In this document: piece after piece, positions 8,715-16,546 of the stretch
Layout: each line of letters starts with the position of its first letter
How positions within the stretch are numbered: the stretch's first letter is position 1
Assembly (NCBI RefSeq): GCF_007003975.1
Contig: NZ_VFTC01000005.1
Location: 166,519 to 230,518, forward strand
From: Mesorhizobium sp. WSM4306
GTDB taxonomy: Bacteria; Pseudomonadota; Alphaproteobacteria; Rhizobiales; Rhizobiaceae
Direction: 5' to 3'
DNA length: 64,000 nt
Program-made: the position numbers and the translations under genes
The notes under the pieces: generated by a model
What the model saw: the letters and a program-made list of their open reading frames with translations, nothing else
Told to the model about the DNA's origin: nothing
Database searches by the model: none

Positions 8715-9428
8715 TCAGCGCGAAGAAATTTGCCAAACCGCCACGCCAGCAAGAACGAGGCCGGCGAAACCTTCGATGCTTCTGGATACTATGTCGAACA
8801 AGCGTGGCCGGCTGTCGAAAAAATGCACCAGCCGTTCCCGAAACAGGATCGACAACACCGCCACGCAGGACAGGGTCAGCGCCACGCCGGCCATCATGGT
8901 GACCGCAAACAGAATACCGGCAAGCGGAACGCCTCTGGATATCGCGAAGGTCATCACGAACAGGGTCAGCGGGCATGGAATCAGGCCGGCCATGACCCCA
9001 ACGGCTTCGCCCTCATGCTTGTGATGGTGGCCGTGGCTCAATGCGCGCCACAACATCCAGACGCCGATCAGGCCAAGCAACCCACGGCTGACGTCTTCCA
9101 GCAGCGGCGCTCGGCCAACGCTTCCCAAGGCAATCGATACCAGCGGTAACGAGAATGCCGCGATTAGCACCGCGATCGTCACATGCGTGAAGGAGAGCGT
9201 CAGTGACACCAGAAGGCCGCGTGAAACCTTCGCGTCCGAACCGGCCAGATACGTGGCCAGGACGGCCTTGCTATGTCCTGGCGTCAGGGCATGCGCCGCA
9301 CCAAAAAGCACGCCCATCGGCAGAAAAGCAAGGAACGCAAGCCAGCCACCGCCAGCCGAGAGCAGCTTTATCTGATCGGCGAGCGCCAGGTAGATCGTGC
9401 GCTGGAATTCGACAAGCGTCTGGAGCAT
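8715..9428 (-). CDS. NicO/RcnA-family nickel-cobalt exporter
   Basis: The 237-residue integral membrane protein shows the NicO/RcnA pattern: 'MGVLFGAAHALTPGHSKAVLATYLAGS' with the H-x-P-G-H metal motif, then 'LTLSFTHVTIAVLIAAFSLP', a cytosolic His patch 'LSHGHHHKHEGE', and 'AGLIPCPLTLFVMTFAISRG', another family signature. I count about six hydrophobic segments. Proteins of this family export Ni(II)/Co(II). It lies 39 bases downstream of dmeF on the same strand, so it probably forms a dmeR-dmeF-nicO operon controlled by the CsoR/RcnR-type repressor at its head. A short hydrophobic N-terminus before 'LAFLAFLPMG' makes the annotated start plausible. Confidence 0.87.
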   Translation of the reverse strand: MLQTLVEFQRTIYLALADQIKLLSAGGGWLAFLAFLPMGVLFGAAHALTPGHSKAVLATYLAGSDAKVSRGLLVSLTLSFTHVTIAVLIAAFSLPLVSIALGSVGRAPLLEDVSRGLLGLIGVWMLWRALSHGHHHKHEGEAVGVMAGLIPCPLTLFVMTFAISRGVPLAGILFAVTMMAGVALTLSCVAVLSILFRERLVHFFDSRPRLFDIVSRSIEGFAGLVLAGVAVWQISSR

Positions 9429-9467
9429 CAGCTTGGACCGGCAGAAGCGGGTGGTTTTCTGCGCACG

Positions 9468-10508
9468 TCAGTGTTGGTGGTCGCTGTGTTCGCCATGATT
9501 GTGGTCGTGAGGATGTGGATGCTCGTGCGCGCCATGTTCGCTCGAAAACCGGATGTTGGCAGTCGCGAGTGCAGGCATGTGTTCGAACAGTTCATTCTCC
9601 AGCGCTGTCGTGATCTTGTTTGCTTCCGCGAGCGGCAACGTTTCGTCCGCAGCGATGGCGATGTCGGCGTGCAGCTTGTGGCCAATCCAGCGGGCCTTGG
9701 CATCGACGATGTAAGCACCTGGCACATGCTCGCCAGCATGATGAATTTCGGCCATCACACCTGGCTCGACGCCGTCGAGCATACGGGTGAGCACCGAACG
9801 CGCCGATTGCCAGACGATACCGAAAATGGCGACCGTGATGAGGAGCCCGATAATCGGGTCGGCCAGCGGAAATCCGAGCCAGACGCCGATAGCGCCAATG
9901 ACCACCGCAAGGCTGGTGAGCCCGTCGGTGCGGGCATGGTAGCCGTCAGCGACGAGCGCCGCACTGTTGATTTCCCTGCCGATGCGGATGCGAAACACCG
10001 CGACGGCCTCATTGCCGAGGAAGCCGACGATACCCGCCGCCGTCAGCCAGCCAAGATGCGTCACTGCCTGCGGATGGATCAAACGCTCGATAGCCTGGTA
10101 CCCGGCGACGATGGCGCTGAACAGAATAACCAGCACGATGACGATACCGGCGAGGTCTTCGACCCGACCCAGTCCATAGGTGAAGGTTGATGACGGCTTG
10201 CGCCTCGCCAGCATGAAGGCGACCCACAAGGGGATGGCAGTGGTTGCGTCACCAATATTGTGAATGGTGTCGGCAAGAAGCGCCACACTGCCCGAGACAA
10301 CCACCACGGCCATCTGCATTGCTGCCGTGACCGCCAGGATGACAAAAGACCATTTTATGGCCCAGATGCCCCGAACGGTCGTCGCGATGGTTGCATCGAT
10401 GACGCCGTGTGTATGACCATGCGGACCGTGGTGGTCGTGATCGTGGCCGGCATGACCGTGCGAACCGAAGCCTAACCAGTCGAGGGTGCGCCTGCCGATA
10501 TCGCTCAT
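9468..10508 (-). CDS. dmeF: Cation diffusion facilitator DmeF (Ni/Co exporter)
   Basis: This 346-residue CDF transporter has the six-helix core ('LLADTIHNIGDATTAIPLW' with the H-x3-D metal site in helix 2, 'LVADGYHARTDGLTSLAVV' with the second H-x3-D site in helix 5) and a C-terminal cytosolic domain ending in a His-rich tail 'HEHPHPHDHNHGEHSDHQH'. The N-terminus carries a second His/Asp-rich patch. DmeF-type CDF proteins export divalent cobalt and nickel using the proton gradient. The start at 10508 overlaps the preceding repressor gene by the sequence ATGA, matching the known dmeR-dmeF arrangement in rhizobia. The longer frame upstream overlaps the repressor and is not used. Confidence 0.9.
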   Translation of the reverse strand: MSDIGRRTLDWLGFGSHGHAGHDHDHHGPHGHTHGVIDATIATTVRGIWAIKWSFVILAVTAAMQMAVVVVSGSVALLADTIHNIGDATTAIPLWVAFMLARRKPSSTFTYGLGRVEDLAGIVIVLVILFSAIVAGYQAIERLIHPQAVTHLGWLTAAGIVGFLGNEAVAVFRIRIGREINSAALVADGYHARTDGLTSLAVVIGAIGVWLGFPLADPIIGLLITVAIFGIVWQSARSVLTRMLDGVEPGVMAEIHHAGEHVPGAYIVDAKARWIGHKLHADIAIAADETLPLAEANKITTALENELFEHMPALATANIRFSSEHGAHEHPHPHDHNHGEHSDHQH

Positions 10509-10771
10509 AGATACTTGGCCAACTGCTTGAGCTCCGCCAGCGAGTCGTGCGCTCCGCCCGCGGCGGTGTCGGTCAGGCAATGTTCGATATGGTCGTGGAT
10601 CAGTTCTCGCTTGGCGCTGCTTATGGCGCTTTCCACGGCATGGAGTTGCTGTGCGAGGTCAACACAGGAACGATGAGCTTCGAACATGGAGAGCACTGCC
10701 GCAAGGTGGCCTTGCGCGCGCTTTAGACGCTTCACGATAGCGGGATGCGACTGGTGGGTATTGTCTGCCAT
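10505..10771 (-). CDS. dmeR: CsoR/RcnR-family metal-sensing repressor DmeR
   Basis: The 88-residue all-helical protein belongs to the DUF156/CsoR-RcnR family: 'HPAIVKRLKRAQGHLAAVLSM' is the DNA-contacting first helix with the N-terminal His used for Ni/Co binding in RcnR, 'RSCVDLAQQLHAVESAI' supplies the conserved Cys and His ligands, and 'HDHIEHCL' is the third-helix signature. Such repressors leave DNA when Ni(II) or Co(II) binds. It heads the operon with dmeF (4-base overlap). A 17-base inverted repeat with G/C tracts lies 12-28 bases upstream of its start and is the likely operator. Confidence 0.9.
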   Translation of the reverse strand: MADNTHQSHPAIVKRLKRAQGHLAAVLSMFEAHRSCVDLAQQLHAVESAISSAKRELIHDHIEHCLTDTAAGGAHDSLAELKQLAKYL

Positions 10772-10782
10772 GCCAGTCGACT

Positions 10783-10799
10783 ATCCTCCCCGGGAGGAT
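10783..10799. promoter_or_regulatory. Probable DmeR operator: GC-rich inverted repeat
   Basis: The sequence ATCCTCC-CCG-GGAGGAT has perfect 7-base arms. It lies 12 bases upstream of the dmeR start. CsoR/RcnR-family operators characteristically contain G/C tracts in inverted symmetry, so autoregulation of the dmeR-dmeF operon is likely. The binding itself is inference. Confidence 0.6.
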
Positions 10800-10845
10800 G
10801 AGTCAATCTGCAGTCTGTGATGGCGAGTTGATCTCGGGGACAGCC

Positions 10846-11634
10846 CTATTGCGCCGTCCAGCCGCCATCCATCGGCAAGGTCGTGCCGGTGATCTGCCTG
10901 GCCGCGTCAGAGCACAGGAAAAGCGTCAGCGCGGCAAGCTCCTCGACGGTAACGAATTCCTTGGTCGGCTGCGCCGCCAACAGCACGTCGTGCTTGACCT
11001 GCTCCTCGGTCATGCCGCGCGCCTTCATCGTGTCGGGGATCTGCTTTTCGACCAGCGGTGTCCAGACATAGCCAGGCGCGATGGCGTTGACGGTGATGCC
11101 GTCCTGCGCGACTTCGAGCGCCACAGTCTTGGTCAGGCCGGCAATGCCGTGTTTGGCCGAGACATAAGCCGACTTGAACGGCGAGGCGACCAGCGCATGC
11201 GCCGACGCGGTGTTGATGATGCGCCCCCATTTGCGCGCCTTCATGCCCGGCACCACAGCCTTGATCGCATAGAAGGCAGCGAGCAGATTGATGCGGATGA
11301 TGGCCTCCCACTTGTCGTCGGGGAATTCCTCGATCGGCGCGACATGCTGTATCCCGGCATTGTTGACCAGAATGTCGAGGCTGCCGAATGCAGCTTCGGC
11401 CTCGTGCACCATGGCGGTCACCGCGGCGCCGTCCATCATGTTGGCGCCGGAATAGCGGCACTTGACGCCGAAATCCTTCTCGATGCCGGCGCGCTCCTGC
11501 TCGATCGCGGCGGCGTCGCCGAGCCCGTTGATGGTGACGTTGGCGCCTTCGGCGGCAAAGGCGCGGGCAATGGCCAGGCCGATGCCGCTGGTCGACCCGG
11601 TGACGAGCGCATTCTTCGAAGACAGGGAACCCAT
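10846..11634 (-). CDS. bdhA: 3-hydroxybutyrate dehydrogenase (SDR family)
   Basis: The 262-residue short-chain dehydrogenase shows 'LVTGSTSGIGLAIARAFAAEG' (NAD binding), 'ILVNNAGIQHVAPIEEFP' (NNAG plus the segment characteristic of 3-hydroxybutyrate dehydrogenases), the Ser of 'TASAHALVASP' and the catalytic Tyr-Lys pair 'YVSAKHG', ending 'GTTLPMDGGWTAQ'. It converts D-3-hydroxybutyrate to acetoacetate with NAD in the cytoplasm, a step in use of polyhydroxybutyrate. The start at 11634 gives a standard-length protein; the longer frame adds 58 unrelated residues. The divergent neighbours (acetoacetate decarboxylase-like and patatin genes) support the ketone-body/PHB context. Confidence 0.9.
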   Translation of the reverse strand: MGSLSSKNALVTGSTSGIGLAIARAFAAEGANVTINGLGDAAAIEQERAGIEKDFGVKCRYSGANMMDGAAVTAMVHEAEAAFGSLDILVNNAGIQHVAPIEEFPDDKWEAIIRINLLAAFYAIKAVVPGMKARKWGRIINTASAHALVASPFKSAYVSAKHGIAGLTKTVALEVAQDGITVNAIAPGYVWTPLVEKQIPDTMKARGMTEEQVKHDVLLAAQPTKEFVTVEELAALTLFLCSDAARQITGTTLPMDGGWTAQ

Positions 11635-11858
11635 GGGAGATCTCGCGACTGGTGGGAGGGACTTATGAAAGGCACATAGTTTGTGCGCCGCAACATGACA
11701 ATGCCAGAGCCATATGTCGGCGCTATTACAGCGCTGCGGGCGCGCTTTGCCGACCCGGCGGACACCGTCTTGAGGCTGACACGGCAGTGTCATGGTGCCG
11801 TGCAACATAATCGGTCGCGCATTCGCGCGGGGTTTTCTGATCCAAACGGGGCAACACC

Positions 11859-12643
11859 ATGGAAATCGCCGACGTTGTGAAGCGCGCCTATGCCATGCCG
11901 CTGACCAACCCTTCCTTCCCGCCCGGCCCGTACCGTTTCTTCGATCGCGAATACGTCATCATCACCTACCGCACGACGCGCGAGGCGCTCGAAGCCGTGG
12001 TGCCGGCACCGCTGGAGATCGACGAGCCGCTGGTCAAATACGAATTCATCCGCATGCCTGACTCAACCGGCTTCGGCGACTACACCGAGACCGGCCCAGG
12101 TCATCCCCGTCCGCTACAAGGGCCAAGCATGGCGGCTACGTCCATTCCATGTATCTCGACGACGACGCGCCGATCGCCGGCGGCCGTGAACTCTGGGGGT
12201 TTCCGAAGAAGCTCGCCAACCCGAAGATTGTGCATGAGGGCGAAGTGGTGGTCGGCACGCTGCACTATGGCAGCGTTCTCTGCGCCACCGGCACGATGGG
12301 CTACAAGCACCGTGAGGCCGACCACGATCAGGTGCTGGCCTCGCTTGCCGCACCCAACTTCCTGATCAAGATCATCCCGCATGTCGACGGCACGCCCCGC
12401 ATTTGCGAGCTGGTGCGCTACTACCTCACCGACATCACGCTGAAGGAAGCCTGGACGGCGCCGGCCGCGCTCGATCTTCGCCCGCACGTCATGGCCGACG
12501 TGGCGAAATTGCCGGTGCTCGACATCGTCTCGGCCGTTCACTTCAAAGCCGATCTGACGCTTGGCCTCGGCGAAGTCATGCATGATTACCTCGCCGACCA
12601 GTCTGCTGCCGGCACGACCAGACTGGAGAAAGTCAGTGCTTGA
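11859..12643 (+). pseudogene. adc: Acetoacetate decarboxylase-like gene interrupted by two +1 frameshifts
   Basis: Translation begins as '[23 protein letters not shown]' and matches acetoacetate decarboxylase (ADC family) up to 'FGDYTETG'. At 12095-12097 (GGCCCAG) one extra C shifts the frame; the family sequence 'QVIPVRYKG' then continues for nine codons in the next frame (12097-12123). At 12123-12124 a second extra C shifts it again, after which '[32 protein letters not shown]' and the rest of the protein read normally to 12643, including the Lys-containing '[15 protein letters not shown]'. Without the two extra Cs the protein would be about 260 residues. Either the gene is inactive or the two bases are sequencing errors. 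The stop overlaps the patatin start by 8 bases, indicating a shared operon. Confidence 0.8.
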
Positions 12644-13796
12644 GCGTAACCGCAGCAAGGCAGCTGCCGCCACGATCGCGGAAATCACCGCGCAATACGA
12701 TCGCATCGCCCTGGTGTTCCAGGGCGGCGGCGCGCTCGGCGCCTATCAGGCCGGCGTCTATCAGGCGCTGGCCGACGCCGGCTGCGAGCCGACCTGGCTG
12801 TCCGGCGTCTCGATCGGCGCCATCAATGCCGCCATCATTGCCGGCAACGAGCCGAGCCGCCGGTTGCAGCGGCTGGAACAGTTCTGGCAGACGGTCTCGG
12901 GCCGCAAGATCTGGCCCTACACGCCGGAAGGCGACATCTACCGCGACATCCGCAACCAGACCTCGTCATTCATGACGATGGCGATGGGCCAGCCCGGCTT
13001 CTTCAAGCCGCGCTCGCCCAATCCCTGGCTCCAGTTGTCGGGCGCCGAAGGCGCTACCTCCTTCTATGACACCGCCGAGCTCAAGGACACGCTGGAGAGC
13101 CTGATCGACTTCGATGTGCTGAACGACGGCAAGAAGCGGCTGAGCGTCGGCGCGGTCAATGTCAGGACCGGCAATTTCGTCTATTTCGACACCGAGAAGG
13201 TGCGCATCGAGCCGGAGCACATCATGGCCAGCGGCGCGCTGCCGCCGGCCTTCCCGTCGATTCGCATCGAGGGCGAATATTACTGGGATGGCGGCATCGT
13301 CTCCAACACGCCGCTTCAATATCTGCTCGACCAGGAAGAGGACCGCTCCTCGCTGGTGTTCCAGGTCGACCTGTTCAGCGCCCGCGGCGTGCTGCCGCGC
13401 GGTATGGCTGACGTTCTGTCGCGCCACAAGGACATCATGTATTCCAGCCGCACACGCCAGAACACCGACAATTTCCAGCGCATCCATGCGCTGAAGATGA
13501 AGTTGCTCGATGCGCTGAAGCGCGTGCCGCCGGAGCAGCTTACGGACGGCGAGAAGGAATTGATCGCCGATTATTCGGATGCCGGCGTGGTCAACATCGT
13601 CCACCTGATCTATCAGCACAAAGGCTACGAGGGCCACGCCAAGGACTACGAATTCTCCGGTACGTCGATGCGCGAGCATTGGGAGATGGGCCTGGAGGAT
13701 ACGGAACGCACGCTGCGCCACAAGAAGTGGCTGATGCTGCCGACCAATGCCGACGGCGTCACCATCCACGATCTGCACCGCGAGGATCCCACGTAG
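12636..13796 (+). CDS. Patatin-like phospholipase/acyl hydrolase
   Basis: The 386-residue protein has all patatin hallmarks: oxyanion loop '[18 protein letters not shown]' (about residues 28-45), nucleophile elbow 'GVSIGA' (Ser59) and the dyad Asp in '[13 protein letters not shown]' (Asp218), followed by a patatin-associated C-terminal region (about 250-380). I chose the GTG at 12636 because it has GGAG about 9 bases upstream and overlaps the end of the acetoacetate decarboxylase frame by 8 bases; the upstream ATG at 12561 would lie deep inside that gene. In rhizobia such a patatin commonly sits beside adc and bdhA, which suggests a role in lipid or PHB-granule turnover (inference). Confidence 0.88.
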   Translation: MLERNRSKAAAATIAEITAQYDRIALVFQGGGALGAYQAGVYQALADAGCEPTWLSGVSIGAINAAIIAGNEPSRRLQRLEQFWQTVSGRKIWPYTPEGDIYRDIRNQTSSFMTMAMGQPGFFKPRSPNPWLQLSGAEGATSFYDTAELKDTLESLIDFDVLNDGKKRLSVGAVNVRTGNFVYFDTEKVRIEPEHIMASGALPPAFPSIRIEGEYYWDGGIVSNTPLQYLLDQEEDRSSLVFQVDLFSARGVLPRGMADVLSRHKDIMYSSRTRQNTDNFQRIHALKMKLLDALKRVPPEQLTDGEKELIADYSDAGVVNIVHLIYQHKGYEGHAKDYEFSGTSMREHWEMGLEDTERTLRHKKWLMLPTNADGVTIHDLHREDPT

Positions 13797-13861
13797 GGTC
13801 TGGTGAGGTAAGATACGGCGATCGCTCCGGCACAGAGCAACTTACCGTCGAGTTCCGTCAC

Positions 13862-14018
13862 TCCCCCCCTCTGTCCTGCCGGACATCTCCCTCGCGAGGA
13901 GGGAGATTGGACGTCACGCCGGCCTTCGCCAACTTTCAACGATGCAAGAACAGGCGGTGCACCAAGGCTGCTGATCTCCCCCCTTGCGGGGGAGATGGCC
14001 GGCAGGCCAGAGGGGGGT
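13862..14018. repeat. RIME-like intergenic repeat: two inverted GC-rich units
   Basis: A unit of about 48 bases starting CCCCCCTCTGTCCTGCCGGA and running to GGGAGATTGG (13862-13910) is followed, after about 65 bases, by an inverted relative at 13975-14018 (CTCCCCCCTTGCGGGGGAGA ... AGAGGGGGGT). Each unit itself contains a small hairpin (CTCC-CTCGCGAGG-GGAG type). The same unit occurs as another inverted pair at 28677-28862, so it is a dispersed repeat of the rhizobial intergenic mosaic kind. Confidence 0.8.
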
Positions 14019-14057
14019 GCGGTCCCGCCAGCGCTTCGGAATAGCCCAAAGAAAAAA

Positions 14058-14085
14058 GCAGCGCAGGCGACCGGCGCTGCCTTTT
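14058..14085 (-). terminator. Hairpin terminator downstream of pit
   Basis: GCAGCGC (14058-14064) pairs with GCGCTGC (14074-14080), flanked by a six-A run on one side and CTTTTG on the other, so it can terminate in both directions. It starts 23 bases beyond the pit stop codon on the minus strand; the A-run becomes the U-tract there. Confidence 0.7.
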
Positions 14086-14107
14086 GTTGAGAACCTTGCA
14101 GCCCCGC

Positions 14108-15709
14108 TCAGAACACCTGGCGGAAGATGATGAACAGCACGAAGGCGAGCGTGATCGAGCACGGCAGCGTCAGCACCCAGGCCAGCAAGAGATTGCGCAC
14201 CGTCGACCATTGCAGGCCCGACCCGTTGGCTGCCATGGTGCCGGCAACGCCCGAGGACAGCACATGCGTGGTCGACACCGGCAGGCCGAAACGGTCGGCC
14301 ATGCCGATGGTGATCATGGCAACGAGTTCGGCGGCGGCACCCTGGCCATAGGTCAGGTGGCTCTTGCCGATCTTCTCGCCGACCGTGACGACGATGCGTT
14401 TCCAGCCGACCATGGTGCCAAGACCGAGCGCCAGCGCGACCGCGATCTTGACCCATAGCGGGATGAACTTCGTCGCGTTGTCGACCGCCTTGTGATAGTC
14501 GGTGACCGCCTTCAGGTCGGCGGCTTCCATCGGCAGCAGCTTCTTCTTGTCGATCAGCTTCAGCGCCTCGCCGATCAGATAGATGTCGTTGCGCGCATTG
14601 CTGACGAGGTCAGTCGGCACATTGTCGACCGAAGCGTAAGGCTGCAACGAAGCCGTGGTGTCGTGGATGTAGGTCTGCAGCGCAAAGGTCGTCTGGTCGC
14701 TCCAGGTCCGGGTGCGTACGGCATCCTGGACGGCCGCCTTGGCGTCGGTGACGGTGACGCCCGGCTTGACATAGTTGCCGAGCGCCGTCTCGACGCCGAC
14801 CGAGGCCGCCTTGTAGGCCTCGAGATAGTTGATGTCGGGCGTGCGGTTGAGCGCATAGGCCGTCGGCACGACGCCGATCAGGATCAGCATGATCAGGCCC
14901 ATGCCTTTCTGGCCGTCATTGGAGCCGTGCGCGAAGCTGACGCCGGTGCAGGTGAAGATCAGCAGGCCGCGGATCCACCATGGCGGCGGCGTGTTGCCCT
15001 TCGGCGCCTCGTAGAGAGCCGGATTACGAACCAGCAGCTTCATCACATAGAGTAAGACAAAGGCGGCGAAGAAGCCGACGATCGGCGACACCAGAAGCGT
15101 GATGCCGACATTGGTCGCCTGGCCCCAGTCGACGCCGCTGGTGGCGCTGCCGGCCGGCGCCATGAACTGATTGGCGAGGCCGACGCCGATGATCGAACCA
15201 ACCATCGTGTGCGAGCTGGAAGCCGGCAGGCCGAGGAACCAAGTGCCGAGGTTCCACAGGATCGCCGCGACGAGCAGCGCGAACACCATCGCGAAACCCG
15301 AGGAAGAACCGACCTGAAGGATGAGCTCGACCGGCAGCAGCGACAGGATGCCGAACGCAACCGCGCCGCTCGAGGTCAAAACGCCAAGGAAGTTGAAGAC
15401 ACCCGACCACATGACGGCAAATTCGGCTGGCATGGAGCGCGTGTAGATGACGGTTGCCACCGCATTGGCGGTGTCGTGGAAGCCATTGACGAACTCGAAG
15501 CCCAGCGCAATCAGCAAGGCAATGCCAAGCAGGATCCACGGCACGGTCTTGGCCACCGCCAGGTCCTGGCTGAGCGCGTAACCGACATAGATGACACCGA
15601 CGAGCACCAGCACGCCAAAGGCCGGCAGGAACCACTTCGCACCGCCCGATTGATTGAGCGGATGGTCCGGTCTCGGAATCCCCGCTTCGCTAGAAACAAC
15701 GTCCACCAT
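14108..15709 (-). CDS. pit: Low-affinity inorganic phosphate transporter, PiT family
   Basis: The 533-residue inner membrane protein shows the duplicated PiT signature: 'GFEFVNGFHDTANAVATVIYTR' in the first half and 'GVSFAHGSNDGQKGMGLIML' in the second, plus the paired 'GLPASSSHTMVGSIIGVG' and 'GLPVSTTHVLSSGVAGTM' motifs. About ten to twelve hydrophobic helices are visible, with a long hydrophilic central loop (about residues 285-400) that relatives in rhizobia also have. It imports metal-phosphate with protons. The ATG at 15709 has GGAGTGGG 4 bases upstream; nine residues are removed from the longest frame. It is transcribed alone, away from the TetR gene. Confidence 0.9.
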   Translation of the reverse strand: MVDVVSSEAGIPRPDHPLNQSGGAKWFLPAFGVLVLVGVIYVGYALSQDLAVAKTVPWILLGIALLIALGFEFVNGFHDTANAVATVIYTRSMPAEFAVMWSGVFNFLGVLTSSGAVAFGILSLLPVELILQVGSSSGFAMVFALLVAAILWNLGTWFLGLPASSSHTMVGSIIGVGLANQFMAPAGSATSGVDWGQATNVGITLLVSPIVGFFAAFVLLYVMKLLVRNPALYEAPKGNTPPPWWIRGLLIFTCTGVSFAHGSNDGQKGMGLIMLILIGVVPTAYALNRTPDINYLEAYKAASVGVETALGNYVKPGVTVTDAKAAVQDAVRTRTWSDQTTFALQTYIHDTTASLQPYASVDNVPTDLVSNARNDIYLIGEALKLIDKKKLLPMEAADLKAVTDYHKAVDNATKFIPLWVKIAVALALGLGTMVGWKRIVVTVGEKIGKSHLTYGQGAAAELVAMITIGMADRFGLPVSTTHVLSSGVAGTMAANGSGLQWSTVRNLLLAWVLTLPCSITLAFVLFIIFRQVF

Positions 15710-15859
15710 CGTCCCACTCCGTTTGCACTGCAGCAAAGAACTGGGAATGACGCTATGGCTGGTCGATGAAGCTGGTGTGACGGCTATGGTCTTTTCGATC
15801 GCGCATGGAGCGCTGCAGCGCCGGAATTTGGCCCGCCCGCTTGCATCGCGCTGATGGAA

Positions 15860-16396
15860 CTATCCCGCAATCTCAAGCAGCGCCGATACGAGCAAGCGGC
15901 GTTCGTCGGCGGAAAGCACGTCGGAATCGAACAGGTTCATGCTGCGCAACCCTTCGATGGCCAGAAAGCAGACCAGCAGCGCCTTGAGATCCGGCGTCTC
16001 GCTCTTCAGCCGCTGCAGCAACTGCGACTTGAAGGCTTTTATCGGCGTCAGGAAATCCGGATCCTCGGCGATTGCCGAGAAGATCCACGAGGCCGTCGGC
16101 TTCGGCTCCTCGCAATCAGCCGCCGAGAGCCGGATATAGGTGGCAAGCAGGTTCTCGCCGCTGGCGCCGGCGACGCGGCCCGATTCCAGCGCCAGCTCGA
16201 AAGCGCGCAGGTAATTCTCCACCAGGCCCTGCATCAATTTGGCCTTGGTCGGAAAGTTGTAGAGCAGGCCGCCTTTCGACACGCCGGCGCGGCTGGCGAC
16301 GGCATCCAGCGACAGGCTGCCGGGGCCAGCCTCGCGTGCTACGTCAGCAGCTGCGGCGAGTATCTTGTCGCGTGAATTTGCCCTTCGGGTTTTCAT
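15860..16396 (-). CDS. TetR-family repressor of the adjacent RND efflux operon
   Basis: The 178-residue protein starts with a TetR DNA-binding domain: 'SRDKILAAAADVAREAGPGSLSLDAVASRAGVSKGGLLYNFPTK' (about residues 6-50), the recognition helix being 'GVSKGGLLYNF'. The C-terminal domain (TetR_C type) is helical and unspecific. The ATG at 16396 is preferred over 16435, which would add 13 residues overlapping the probable promoter. It is divergent from the RND adaptor gene across 150 bases containing a perfect inverted repeat, the usual layout for local repression of an efflux pump by drug-responsive TetR proteins. Ligand unknown. Confidence 0.85.
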   Translation of the reverse strand: MKTRRANSRDKILAAAADVAREAGPGSLSLDAVASRAGVSKGGLLYNFPTKAKLMQGLVENYLRAFELALESGRVAGASGENLLATYIRLSAADCEEPKPTASWIFSAIAEDPDFLTPIKAFKSQLLQRLKSETPDLKALLVCFLAIEGLRSMNLFDSDVLSADERRLLVSALLEIAG

Positions 16397-16428
16397 CGAT
16401 CCCTTCCCCGGCAAGAGCCTAGGCGGAA

Positions 16429-16457
16429 TTGACAAGACCGTCCAGACGGTACAGTAA
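16429..16457 (+). promoter_or_regulatory. Candidate RND promoter with embedded TetR operator
   Basis: A TTGACA -35 hexamer at 16429-16434 is followed by the perfect inverted repeat ACCGTC-CA-GACGGT (16437-16450) and a TACAGT -10-like hexamer (16450-16455). The operator-like palindrome sits between the promoter elements, where a bound TetR dimer would block RNA polymerase. It lies between the divergent TetR and adaptor genes. Confidence 0.6.
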
Positions 16458-16546
16458 GTTCGCCGTCATTTGTAATCGGGACTTGCCCGTGGATAGGTGT
16501 CCCGAAATTCGGCTATTTTGCCGGACACCGGCCGAGGGGACAGTTC

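Noticed and set aside
13796..14107. A possible insertion sequence between the patatin and pit genes
   Set aside because: No transposase frame and no flanking duplication; the inverted units are short dispersed repeats seen again at 28.7 kb.
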